A stretch of DNA of 64,000 nt from UMGS1519 sp963621885. Lineage in GTDB: Bacteria > Actinomycetota > Coriobacteriia > Coriobacteriales > Eggerthellaceae. The notes under the pieces were generated by a model that searched no databases, had not been told where the DNA came from, and was given only the letters and a program-made list of their open reading frames with translations. Position numbers and translations under genes: made by a program. Numbering within the stretch: the first letter of the stretch is position 1; every line of letters starts with the position of its first letter. The stretch covers positions 1-64,000 of the forward strand of contig CAVFFT010000043.1 in assembly GCA_963621885.1 (NCBI GenBank). The letters run 5' to 3'. Positions 8,482 to 16,886 of the stretch are shown here, piece after piece.

Positions 8482-11262
8482 ATGAACCCAGTCGAGCAGA
8501 AGAAGGCCGCCAAAAGCTTCGTTGCCTATTGGAAGCAGATGCCCTGCGTGGAGGAGGAGCATTCCCGCTCCTTCTGGATCGAACTCGTGGGCGACGTGCT
8601 GGGAATCGCGAACCCCACGCATGTGCTCAAATTCGAACGCAAGGTAAGCGGCCGCAAGATCGATGTCTTCTACGAGGACATGGGCATCCTCATCGAGATG
8701 AAAAGCCGCGGCGTCAGCCTGGACAAGGCGAGCGAGCGCAGCAAGAAGGCCGGTGGAGAAACACCTTATCAGCAAGCGAAATGGTATGCCGACAATCTCG
8801 TCAATTCCATCCGTCCGCGATGGCTGATTGTCTGCAACTTCGACGAATTCCGCATCCACGACCTCGAACTGGTCAACCCGGGAAGCAATTACGTCTCTTT
8901 CACGCTCGACGAGCTGCCCGCCCAGCTGCATCTTCTGTCCATCTTCACCGACAAAGACGACCCGCGCATCGAGCGTGAGAAAGAGCTTTCGACAAGCGCC
9001 GCCGAACTGGTTGGCAAGCTCTATTCGGCGCTCTCGCGGCAGTACAAGAACATCGACACCGACCCGCACGAGCAGCGCAGCCTGAACATCCTCATCGTGC
9101 GTCTCGTATTCCTGCTGTACGCGGAGGACGCCGACCTGCTGCACGAGAAGGACGCGCTGCTGAATTACCTGCGCAAATTCTCTTCCGACCAAATGCGGCA
9201 GGCCATCATCGACCTGTTCGCCGTGCTCGACACCCCAAAAGACAAGCGCGATCCCTACCTGTCGGAAAGCCTCCTTGCCTTCCCGTACGTGAACGGCGGA
9301 CTCTTCGGCAACGACGACATCGTCATCCCGCGCTTCACTGAGGAAATTCGGCTCGTTCTACTACGGAATGCCTCAAGCGGCTTCAACTGGGCAGAAATCA
9401 ACCCCACCATCTTCGGCGCCGCATTTGAAAGCACGCTGAACCCGGAGACCCGCCGCGCCGGCGGGATGCACTACACCAGCATCGAGAGCATCCACAAGGT
9501 CATCGACCCGCTGTTCCTTGATGACCTGAAAGCCAAACTGGCTGAGATAGAAGGCGGGGATGTCAAAAAGAAACGCATCAGCGAGCTGCGCGAATTCCAA
9601 AAGGAGCTCGCCGGCATCACCGTATTCGACCCGGCTTGCGGGTCGGGCAACTTCCTGACGGAAAGCTACCTAAGCCTGCGAAGGCTTGAGAACCGCGTGC
9701 TCGAAAACATACAAGGCGACAACAAAAGCCTCGCATTCGAGGGCGACGAATATCCCATCAAGGTCTCCATCGACCAGTTCTATGGCATCGAGATCAACGA
9801 CTTCGCCGTGTCCGTCGCGAAGACGGCTTTGTATATCGCCGAAAACCAGATGATGGCGGAAACGCAAGAGATCACCGACCAGCACCTTGATGCCCTCCCC
9901 TTGAAAAGCAACAGGAACATCCATGAGGGCAACGCCCTGCGTATGGACTGGAACGACGTCCTGCCGGCGGAGAAATGCATGTACATCTGCGGAAATCCGC
10001 CCTTTATCGGCTACTCGAACCACAACGCCGCGCAGAAAGAGGACCGGGCGTCCATCTTCGGCAATGCCGGCGGAACGCTCGATTACGTATCGTGCTGGTA
10101 CAGGAAGGCCGCCGACTTCACGAATGGGCACGGCACCCGCTGCGCGTTCGTGTCGACGAACTCAATCTGCCAGGGCCAGCAGGTCGAGCCGCTCTGGAAG
10201 CCCCTGTTCGAAAGCGGCATCCATATCGACTTCGCCCACCGGACCTTCGTCTGGAATTCGGAAGCCGCCGACCAGGCGCATGTGCATGTGGTCATCGTCG
10301 GCTTCTCGCGCGAGAACACCACGCCGAAGCTGCTCTTTAACGCCGACGGCACGCGGCGGGAGGTAGAACATATCAACGCCTATCTCGCACCCGCGGCGGA
10401 CGCTTTCATAACGAAACGGTCGAAGCCCTTATGCGACGTACCGGAAATGGCACAGGGCTTCAAACCCGCCGATGGAGGTCATCTGCTTTTGTCCGCCGAG
10501 GAATACGACGAGATCATCGCCAGGGAGCCCCATGCGGCGGAGCTAATCCGTCCGTTCTCGATGGGTGCCGACTTTATTAACGGCGTGCGGCGCTACTGCC
10601 TGTGGCTGCCGGCCGTCACCGCATCTGACCTGAAAGCGTGCCCCACAGTGAGGGCCCGCATCGACTCGTGCCGCGAGTGGAGGTCTACGCAGAAACCGAC
10701 GGGGGACGCCTACAAGCTCAAGGACACGCCGCATCTGCTGAGGCCGTGCGGGAAGTTCGTCGACGGGACCTACATCGGAGTGCCTACTGTTACGTCCGGT
10801 CGCCGCAAGTACGTGCCGATGGGATTCGTTTCCAACGGTATGATTCCCGGCAACAAACTCTACTTCGTTCCCACTGACAGTCTGTATGTCTTCGGCATTT
10901 TAAGTTCCCAGTTTCAGAATGCATGGATGCGCCGGGTCGCAGGTCGGCTGAAGAGCGACTACAACTACGGCAACACCACCGTCTACAACAACTTCGTCTG
11001 GCCGGAGCCGACCGACGCCCAGCGCGCCGAGATCGAGCGCTGCGCCCAATCGGTCCTCGCCACCCGCGCGACGCATCCCGACGCGACGCTCGCGGACATG
11101 TACGACCCCAACAATGACTTCCTTTTTCCCGACCTCATGGCCGCCCACCAGGCGCTTGATGCCGCAGTCGAGGCCGCCTACGGTGTCGATTTCAAAGGGG
11201 ACGAGGAGAAGATAGTCGCGCATCTCTTCAAGCTCTACACCCAGAAAGTCAGCAAACAATAG
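8482..11262 (+). CDS. MmeI-like type II (IIL/IIG) restriction-modification enzyme
   Basis: 926 residues, close to MmeI (about 919), with cutting and methylation in one polypeptide. The N-terminal nuclease has KIDVFYEDMGILIEMKS, a D-x(n)-E-x-K site near residues 58-74. A helical spacer follows. The gamma-class N6-adenine methyltransferase has motif I DPACGSGNFL (about 380) and motif IV GNPPFIGYS (about 503). The C-terminal third (SDYNYGNTTVYNNFVWPEP) is the target-recognition region, so specificity cannot be guessed. ATG 8482 is chosen because family homology begins there; the frame is open upstream to 8194, but that part lies in a palindromic intergenic region. No clear Shine-Dalgarno precedes it. 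No separate S, R or M gene is adjacent, as expected for this class. Confidence 0.9.
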   Translation: MNPVEQKKAAKSFVAYWKQMPCVEEEHSRSFWIELVGDVLGIANPTHVLKFERKVSGRKIDVFYEDMGILIEMKSRGVSLDKASERSKKAGGETPYQQAKWYADNLVNSIRPRWLIVCNFDEFRIHDLELVNPGSNYVSFTLDELPAQLHLLSIFTDKDDPRIEREKELSTSAAELVGKLYSALSRQYKNIDTDPHEQRSLNILIVRLVFLLYAEDADLLHEKDALLNYLRKFSSDQMRQAIIDLFAVLDTPKDKRDPYLSESLLAFPYVNGGLFGNDDIVIPRFTEEIRLVLLRNASSGFNWAEINPTIFGAAFESTLNPETRRAGGMHYTSIESIHKVIDPLFLDDLKAKLAEIEGGDVKKKRISELREFQKELAGITVFDPACGSGNFLTESYLSLRRLENRVLENIQGDNKSLAFEGDEYPIKVSIDQFYGIEINDFAVSVAKTALYIAENQMMAETQEITDQHLDALPLKSNRNIHEGNALRMDWNDVLPAEKCMYICGNPPFIGYSNHNAAQKEDRASIFGNAGGTLDYVSCWYRKAADFTNGHGTRCAFVSTNSICQGQQVEPLWKPLFESGIHIDFAHRTFVWNSEAADQAHVHVVIVGFSRENTTPKLLFNADGTRREVEHINAYLAPAADAFITKRSKPLCDVPEMAQGFKPADGGHLLLSAEEYDEIIAREPHAAELIRPFSMGADFINGVRRYCLWLPAVTASDLKACPTVRARIDSCREWRSTQKPTGDAYKLKDTPHLLRPCGKFVDGTYIGVPTVTSGRRKYVPMGFVSNGMIPGNKLYFVPTDSLYVFGILSSQFQNAWMRRVAGRLKSDYNYGNTTVYNNFVWPEPTDAQRAEIERCAQSVLATRATHPDATLADMYDPNNDFLFPDLMAAHQALDAAVEAAYGVDFKGDEEKIVAHLFKLYTQKVSKQ

Positions 11263-11358
11263 CCGCCCTGGTTAAAGGAGCTGGCGTCATGATTATTAGC
11301 GCATGAGCGGTAAGTAATTGCATAAAGCTGCCGCTCTATGTTTATCGCGGAATCCGCC

Positions 11359-11556
11359 CTAAACACCAAGCATGATGAAAATAATGCCGAAGAACACGGG
11401 GATGGCAAAGAGAATGGTCATGACGCAACCGCAGCCGTTCAGTGCCTCTCCACTTTCTTCTCTTCTGCCTTTCGGCGTCTTCCAACCGCAATTCGGACAC
11501 GCGTCCGCGTCGGTTGACACGTCGTGGCCACAGTCGCCGCACTTGATTAACGCCAT
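11359..11556 (-). CDS. Small zinc-ribbon membrane protein
   Basis: 65 residues. The N-terminal zinc ribbon is CGDC ... CPNC (residues 6-9 and 20-23). A short charged linker follows, then one hydrophobic helix (VMTILFAIPVFFGIIFIMLG). This is a common architecture of tiny zinc_ribbon-plus-TM proteins of unknown function. It stands alone between the restriction enzyme and a divergent membrane protein gene. Confidence 0.75.
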   Translation of the reverse strand: MALIKCGDCGHDVSTDADACPNCGWKTPKGRREESGEALNGCGCVMTILFAIPVFFGIIFIMLGV

Positions 11557-11646
11557 GAGTCATACCCCCTGCACTTCACGGCCATCGCTTCTATACTTGA
11601 TTACGCAATCCATCCTAATTGTTTCCGGAGAGCCAGGAGCTCACAC

Positions 11647-12090
11647 GTGCATGATTTTCGGCAGCATATTTGGCCTGTTAAAGCTGAAAGCGGGCGCGCG
11701 ATTTCCTTTCAAGCAGGCGTCCTTCTTGTTGTTGCCACGCTTTATGCCGTGAACCAGCTGCTTTTGAAAGGCTTGTCTGCCGACACCCCGCTTGCACCAT
11801 TCTTCGGCGGCTATTTCGACGATCTTCTCGCACCGGCGGCACTATTGGCTCTTAGCAACATCGTCTTCGCGTTGCGCGGATTCCAAGCGACAAAACCCCT
11901 GTATGTGATGCTTGTCACTCTTGCCGCCGCAATTCTTTGGGAATATCTCGCGCCGCTGCTTAACCCCGCGTCTACTACCGACATCCTCGACGTGGGCGCC
12001 TATCTCGCTGGCGGTTGCGCGTATCTGCTTGCTGTTAGGTTTGCGGGATGTTGGGCCGGCCAGCAGAGCGAGTTGCAAGGCGATTGCTAG
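11647..12090 (+). CDS. Small polytopic membrane protein (VanZ-like)
   Basis: 147 residues with about four hydrophobic helices (AISFQAGVLLVVATLYAVNQLLL; APAALLALSNIVFAL; PLYVMLVTLAAAILWEYLAP; VGAYLAGGCAYLLAV). The LWEYL ... STTDILDVGAYLAGG pattern resembles VanZ/DUF2809-like proteins, where E and D residues flank membrane helices, but the match is by eye only. The start is GTG 11647, preceded by CAGGAG. No functional context is seen nearby. Confidence 0.62.
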   Translation: MHDFRQHIWPVKAESGRAISFQAGVLLVVATLYAVNQLLLKGLSADTPLAPFFGGYFDDLLAPAALLALSNIVFALRGFQATKPLYVMLVTLAAAILWEYLAPLLNPASTTDILDVGAYLAGGCAYLLAVRFAGCWAGQQSELQGDC

Positions 12091-12341
12091 GCGGCAGATT
12101 CCACCCACCAACCCACAACCAACCCGGTGCGTCCCCTTCGCCTGCCAAAACCTATGAATGAAGCCAGCACCGGTAAAGAGTCTTTATATCTTGTCAATTC
12201 TTCATCAATGTCAAACGATTTAGGTATTAGACAGCCGCGATTCCGGGCGTATTTTGACAAACATGGGGCCTGAAGACAGCGGCGGCTCCGCATTGGGAAC
12301 AGCCCGATAGCCGACCGCATATAAAAGGGAAGGGAAGACTC

Positions 12342-13169
12342 ATGAAGAAGATTACCCTCGCGGTCGTTGCCTGTTTGGCAATGGCCATGCTGGCAGGATG
12401 CTCATCCGGAACCAGCTCAAGCAGAGCAAGCTCATCCGACACCGAATCTGCCAGCGCAAGCGCGGCAAGCGAAAGCGCCTCCAGCAGCGCGGATTTCTCG
12501 GACATCAACCTGGAAGGCTACAAATGCGTCGACATCTCGCATCTGGTGGAATCGGAAATGCCTGCCGATCCGGCTCTGAAGCTGCCTGAGATTGACTTCT
12601 TCGCCGAAATTTCCAGCGGCGATTCCGATTACAACCTCGAGACCATCAGCTACTGCCCGCATACCGGCACCCACATGGACGCTCCCTACCACGTCCTGAA
12701 GGATGAAGGCACCATCGAGTCGGTTGATTCCACCGTTCTCCTTGGCCCCGCGTGCATCATTCGCCTCGACGTTGACGGCGACTACGAGATCACCGCGCAG
12801 GACGTGAAGGATTGGGAAGCCGAGCATGGCGACATCCAAAAGGGCGAAGCGGTCATGTTTGACACCAACCACGACAAGATTTGGGAAAGCGACCCCGAGG
12901 GCTACATCAGCGAGTACCCGCACCTTGCCAAGGAAACCGCTGAGTACCTGGTAGAAAAGGGCGCCCGTTTCGTGGGTTGCGAAGCCATTTCTCCTGACAC
13001 CACCGAGCCCGTCTGCCACAAGATCCTCCTGGGCGGCGGCTGCGAGGTTGTCGAGAACGTCTGCAACCTCGATCAGGTTGAGGCCGACCGCTGCTACATC
13101 ATCGCGACCTTCGCGAACGTGCAGGGAAGCACCGGCGTCTGGACTAGGCTGCTCGCGTACTACAAGTAA
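12342..13169 (+). CDS. Lipoprotein of the cyclase (kynurenine formamidase-like) family
   Basis: 275 residues. A lipoprotein signal ends in LAGC with Cys20 as the lipidation site, followed by a Ser/Ala-rich spacer to about residue 55. A cyclase-family domain then carries the metal-binding motif HTGTHMDAPYH (about 108-118). CDISHLVESEMP begins the domain and VGCEAISPDTTEP is the later conserved strand. Known relatives hydrolyse amides or esters such as N-formylkynurenine, usually in the cytosol; attachment to the outside of the membrane is unusual. The substrate is unknown. AAGGGAAGG precedes ATG, and a terminator follows. Confidence 0.85.
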   Translation: MKKITLAVVACLAMAMLAGCSSGTSSSRASSSDTESASASAASESASSSADFSDINLEGYKCVDISHLVESEMPADPALKLPEIDFFAEISSGDSDYNLETISYCPHTGTHMDAPYHVLKDEGTIESVDSTVLLGPACIIRLDVDGDYEITAQDVKDWEAEHGDIQKGEAVMFDTNHDKIWESDPEGYISEYPHLAKETAEYLVEKGARFVGCEAISPDTTEPVCHKILLGGGCEVVENVCNLDQVEADRCYIIATFANVQGSTGVWTRLLAYYK

Positions 13170-13224
13170 GTCCGGCGCAGACCCGCAATTAAACACAACG
13201 TCTTAGACGAGCCCCAAACAGAAG

Positions 13225-13265
13225 AACCGCAGAGCCGCACAAACCGGCCCTGCGGTTTTGTTTAT
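13225..13265 (+). terminator. Terminator of the lipoprotein cyclase gene
   Basis: AACCGCAG ... CTGCGGTT with an inner CCG/CGG pairing, followed by TTTGTTT. Confidence 0.7.
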
Positions 13266-13324
13266 AGATGGCGGCGGGACTGGTGCGGGTTGCGGGGGTG
13301 CGGCAATAGGGGAGGAAACAACGC

Positions 13325-13373
13325 TTGACCGTATATATCGCACTGCTATACTCCGTTATATCGAAGTGCGATA
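13325..13373 (+). promoter_or_regulatory. Promoter and probable PadR operator
   Basis: TTGACC (13325-13330), 16 bases, then TATACT (13347-13352). A perfect inverted repeat TATCGCACT (13336-13344) / AGTGCGATA (13365-13373) straddles the -10 box. It lies about 30 bases before the PadR start, so autorepression is likely. Confidence 0.65.
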
Positions 13374-13401
13374 CATCGCAGCGCAACTGGAAGCAGGATG
13401 C

Positions 13402-13716
13402 ATGGATAGCCATATCAAGAAAGTCTACGTGCCCATGACCGAAACCGGCTTCTATATCCTGTTGTGCCTGCGGGAGGAAACGCACGGTTACGGCATCGTC
13501 AAACGCACCGAAGAGCTCACCAGGGGGCAAATCAAACTGAGTCCCGGCACGCTTTACGGCAGCCTTTCCAAGATGGAAAAGGACGGGCTTATCGAATTCG
13601 TCCGCGAAGAGGACAAACGCAAAATCTACCGCATCACACCCCTTGGCACGCAAGTGCTCGAGCTTGAGATGAAACGCATTGAGCGCCTGTACACCAGCAT
13701 GATGGAGGCAAAGTAA
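13402..13716 (+). CDS. PadR-family transcriptional regulator
   Basis: 104 residues, a winged-helix repressor of the short PadR type. It has TETGFYILLCLREETHGYGIVKR, GTLYGSLSKMEKDGLIEF (recognition helix) and DKRKIYRITPLG in the wing. ATG 13402 with GGAAGCAGGA upstream is preferred; the frame stays open back to 13258, but that part overlaps the promoter. The stop TAA is followed immediately by the ATG of a DUF2812 gene. Such pairs are common: the regulator typically controls its membrane-bound partner. Confidence 0.9.
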   Translation: MDSHIKKVYVPMTETGFYILLCLREETHGYGIVKRTEELTRGQIKLSPGTLYGSLSKMEKDGLIEFVREEDKRKIYRITPLGTQVLELEMKRIERLYTSMMEAK

Positions 13717-14265
13717 ATGAAGGACACAAAGACCGAAATCAAGATCTTCTCCGTCCCCGACTGGAAAAAGGAAGAAGCGTACCTGCGTGACCAGCACAAA
13801 CAAGGCTGGGAATTTGTGAAAGTCGACAAGCTGTGCCTCTATCACTTCAAAAGGTGCCAGCCGGCGGATGTGGTGTATCAGCTCGATTACAACGAGGAAA
13901 GCACCAAAAACAAGGACAGCTACGTCCAAATGTTTGAAGATTGCGGCTGGGAATACCTGCAGAATTTCGCCGGCTACAGCTACTTCCGCAAACCCGCCGC
14001 GCAAATGGGAGACACGGAGGAAGAGATCTTCTGCGACGACGAATCGCGCCTCGACATGATCAAGCGGGTCTACAACGGCCGCATGGTTCCCCTGCTTGTC
14101 ATCTTTTTCGCGGTCATCATTCCGCAAATAATCATGCAGGCGCAAAACAGCAGCCCCGACGGCGTCTTCTTCCTCACCCTGTTCTGCGTGCTTTTCGTCT
14201 TGTACCTCGCGCTGTTCGCGTCTTTCGCGAAAGCGTATCGGAATTGCCGCGAAGGGAAGGAGTAG
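13717..14265 (+). CDS. DUF2812 membrane protein
   Basis: 182 residues. The N-terminal soluble DUF2812 domain has WKKEEAYLRDQHKQGWEFVK, YQLDYNE and FEDCGWEYLQNFAGYSYFRK. Two C-terminal membrane helices follow (about 128-145 and 150-170). Function is unknown. Translation is probably coupled to the PadR gene, since TAA and ATG are directly adjacent. Confidence 0.88.
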   Translation: MKDTKTEIKIFSVPDWKKEEAYLRDQHKQGWEFVKVDKLCLYHFKRCQPADVVYQLDYNEESTKNKDSYVQMFEDCGWEYLQNFAGYSYFRKPAAQMGDTEEEIFCDDESRLDMIKRVYNGRMVPLLVIFFAVIIPQIIMQAQNSSPDGVFFLTLFCVLFVLYLALFASFAKAYRNCREGKE

Positions 14266-14276
14266 AGCAAATCGAG

Positions 14277-14352
14277 TTATCGCCTGAAAATCTCCTAAAT
14301 ATGCTTTTTTAAGGCCTTAATTTCGCACTTTTCTGCGAAAATCAGGCGATAA
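14277..14352 (+). promoter_or_regulatory. Nested inverted repeats, structured RNA or terminator
   Basis: The outer arms TTATCGCCTGA (14277-14287) and TCAGGCGATAA (14342-14352) are perfectly complementary. Inside, TTTCGCA / TGCGAAA (14321-14327, 14334-14340) form a second stem. It follows the DUF2812 stop by a few bases. A T6 run sits inside the loop rather than after the stem. Confidence 0.5.
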
Positions 14353-14443
14353 GGCGTTCTGGCACAGGTATTTTTCAGTCGCTAACACACTCCACCAGCA
14401 TTACCATAGTGTCCATTCAAGTTCCCAGGGGGAAGGGGTGCCC

Positions 14444-15433
14444 ATGGACACGGTCAACCAGAAGCTGAAGCTGCTACATCTGGCGCAAATTCTTGAAACC
14501 GAAACCGATAACGAGCACGGTCTTACTGGCCCGCAAATCATCGAGCGGCTGGCGGAGCGTGGTGTCGAGGTGGAACGCAAAACCCTGTATCGCGACCTCG
14601 ATTGCCTGCGGGAATTCGGCTACGACATTCAGAAATTCCAACGCAGCCCTGTGGAATATGGCCTCGCCACACGCGAGTTTCAAGAACAGGAACTGCTTCT
14701 GATCGCCGATGCGGTGCAATCCTCGAAATTTCTCACGGAGCGCAAGGCTGCGAGCCTGGTGAAAGCGATTGGCAAGCTCGGCAGCAAATACATGGCCGAT
14801 GACCTGCGGAAGCAGGTGCATGTTGAAGGCCGCATCAAAAGTCAGAACGAATCGGCTTACTACAACATCGACGCGATCCAGCGGGCCATTCGCGCGAAGC
14901 GCAAGGTGGAATTCAAATACTTCAAGCTCGACGGGAATAAGAAGCGCGTCTTGCAGCACGCTGGCAAACCCTATGTCGAAACGCCGGTGCAGCTGACCTA
15001 CATTAACGACGCCTACTACCTGGTTGTTTGGAACGACAAGCACGCGGGTTTCGCCAACTACCGCGTCGATCGCATGCTCAGCATCGAGGTGAGCGACGAA
15101 CCCGCCACCCACAACAAGGAAATCGCCGCTTTCGATATGGCCGCCTACGAGCAGCGAAGTTTCGACATGTTCAGCGGCGAAGCGGCAGCCGTCACACTTC
15201 TTGTGCAGGAGACGGCGGTAAGCGCGGTGGTCGACCGCCTAGGCAAGGACGTATCGGTGACTCCTGCCGGAGAAGGCACCGCGCGCGTGCATGCGACGGT
15301 GATGGAAAGCCCCACCTTCTTCGGCTGGCTTGCCACTTTCGGAAACGAGATGATCATCGAAGGCCCAGCGCGCATGCGCACGGCCTACCTGGACTACCTT
15401 TCGAAAATCATGCAGGCTTACTCGGGAGAGTAA
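14444..15433 (+). CDS. WYL-domain (YafY-like) transcriptional regulator
   Basis: 329 residues. An N-terminal helix-turn-helix (HGLTGPQIIERLAERGVEVERKTLYRDL, shown in part as GLTGPQIIERL and RKTLYRDL) precedes a central WYL domain (KVEFKYFKLDG ... YINDAYYLVVWND ... FANYRVDRM), and a C-terminal extension ends in LPFEN-like residues. WYL regulators sense nucleotides or other ligands and often control stress or defence genes. ATG 14444 follows GGGGGAAGG; an alternative GTG lies two codons earlier. No neighbouring target is obvious, and a terminator at 15511 ends the transcript. Confidence 0.87.
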   Translation: MDTVNQKLKLLHLAQILETETDNEHGLTGPQIIERLAERGVEVERKTLYRDLDCLREFGYDIQKFQRSPVEYGLATREFQEQELLLIADAVQSSKFLTERKAASLVKAIGKLGSKYMADDLRKQVHVEGRIKSQNESAYYNIDAIQRAIRAKRKVEFKYFKLDGNKKRVLQHAGKPYVETPVQLTYINDAYYLVVWNDKHAGFANYRVDRMLSIEVSDEPATHNKEIAAFDMAAYEQRSFDMFSGEAAAVTLLVQETAVSAVVDRLGKDVSVTPAGEGTARVHATVMESPTFFGWLATFGNEMIIEGPARMRTAYLDYLSKIMQAYSGE

Positions 15434-15510
15434 CGAAGTTGAAAATGCGCGGGCACGCCGGAAACGCGGGGCATCAGAGATCAAAATGAAATCGAGGTCT
15501 CTAAGAACGA

Positions 15511-15546
15511 AAGAGCAGCACGTTGCCATGCTGCTCTGCTTTTTGC
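15511..15546 (+). terminator. Terminator after the WYL regulator
   Basis: AGAGCAGCA (15512-15520), an 8-base loop, TGCTGCTCT (15529-15537), then GCTTTTTG. Confidence 0.85.
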
Positions 15547-15651
15547 GCCATCATCGGCGAGGTCTGTGTGTGCTGGATGCGAATCTCAGGTTCCTACTTG
15601 CTTGCCACAATTCAGGTGCCAACTGCGCGTGGCGCGCCAGCGATCCAAACT

Positions 15652-16005
15652 CTATTCCTCAGCTGCGGCTTCCTCTTTCACGCGCTTATCGGTGACGAAA
15701 ATGCCAACGCGCACCTGCTCCCAAGGATTTGCTTCAGGATTTACCTGCATCACTCGGCATTCAAAAACATCCTTATGACCGAAGAACGCCAATAGACTCA
15801 TAAAGGAATTGCTTGCCTTGGGTACGTATCCCAACATCACGCCTTTGCGTTTGATAGCGATCGCGCAGGGATCGTAAGGGTTGTCCGGCTCCGGCACGAG
15901 GTCCAGCTTCTTGCCCGGCTTCAACTTCTTAAGCACCGGCGCGCCATCATGGTATTGGAATCCCGCGATGAAGAAAGATTCCAGCTGCTTGCTCGGCTCA
16001 TACAT
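15652..16005 (-). CDS. HIRAN-domain protein
   Basis: 117 residues, essentially one HIRAN domain: FIAGFQYHDGAPVL at the start, LVPEPDNPYDPCAIAI in the conserved ligand loop, then GVMLGYVPKASN. HIRAN domains bind DNA ends or damaged DNA, usually as part of helicases; stand-alone copies occur in bacteria with no assigned role. ATG 16005 is preferred because GGAAGGAAAAAGATC precedes it; an upstream in-frame ATG (16119) would add 38 unrelated residues. An acidic tail (KEEAAAEE) ends the protein. Confidence 0.85.
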   Translation of the reverse strand: MYEPSKQLESFFIAGFQYHDGAPVLKKLKPGKKLDLVPEPDNPYDPCAIAIKRKGVMLGYVPKASNSFMSLLAFFGHKDVFECRVMQVNPEANPWEQVRVGIFVTDKRVKEEAAAEE

Positions 16006-16886
16006 GATCTTTTTCCTTCCCTCATGCATCCGTTCCGATAATGCTTTTGCGGCAGGTTCTGCTCCCCCTGTAGACAGAACCCACCCTCTCAGATGTGATT
16101 TAATCGGCCGTGCAGCCATCAGCCCTCAACCGAAACTTGGCGCTCAGTATCCCCCGCCAAAGACACCTCATCCAACCTCACCTGATAATGAGCATCCTAC
16201 GTTGTTCGCAAGCTCCGCAAGTCCACTAGGATGGACAGCTGACTCATTTCGCAAAAAATATCCCCCGGTCGAAGGCTGGTAACATAAAGTATCACGCCAG
16301 TTCTCGTGACTTTTATTCGAATATGTCGTGCTGCAACATCGCCCTTATCCGACGGCTACACCAGCAAAGAACTCCTCTTAAAACGCCGCAAATACTTACC
16401 CATAGCTACAATTCCCTTGAAAAAGTGCGCTCAACTCCCGATGATTCCCTTGAAAAAGTGTCGTCAACCACGCAATATTCCCTTGAAAAAGTGCATTTAC
16501 CCAGATGAGCGGTGTGACAAATCACAACCTTCAACAAATTCAGCTTAAATGAAGAAAAGAGGGGCGAAGAACGATACCTTGCTGGTAGCAATGACAATGC
16601 GTGCAAGAACGAAATCATGGAGCCTAAAACAGCTTCAAGTCGCCGCTCACTGCACTTCATACCAACAAGACACATCCATACGCAGCGATTAAAGTTTTTT
16701 ATACCGCGCCGTTTGGTTTAAGATGACAGCGGTTTTCTCGAGTCCATAACTTACTGTCTACATTTCAGGAAGTTACAATACACGTTACGTTTTAACTGCA
16801 ATCATGCCTGATAAGGGCTGGTAGCATGGTTACAACAAACGACAGGGACATTTTTCAGGGGGTGAAAACGGAGAAGGTGATACCTG
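16006..16886. other. Long gene-free region with a 3 x 33-bp repeat
   Basis: About 880 bases with no supportable gene. It contains the three-unit 33-base repeat at 16411-16509 and the LysR gene promoter region at the right. The left part (16120-16330) is non-repetitive, and a weak hairpin TCACG ... CGTGA with a short T run lies near 16291-16316. Confidence 0.5.
16411..16509. repeat. Three direct repeats with exact 33-base period
   Basis: ATTCCCTTGAAAAAGTG occurs identically at 16411-16427, 16444-16460 and 16477-16493, separated by different 16-base spacers. The period of 33 means both strands stay in one frame across the array (for example NSLEKV / DSLEKV / YSLEKV). Confidence 0.85.

Noticed and set aside
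16411..16509. CRISPR array
   Set aside because: Repeats of 17 bases and spacers of 16 bases are too short, only three units exist, and no cas genes are present.
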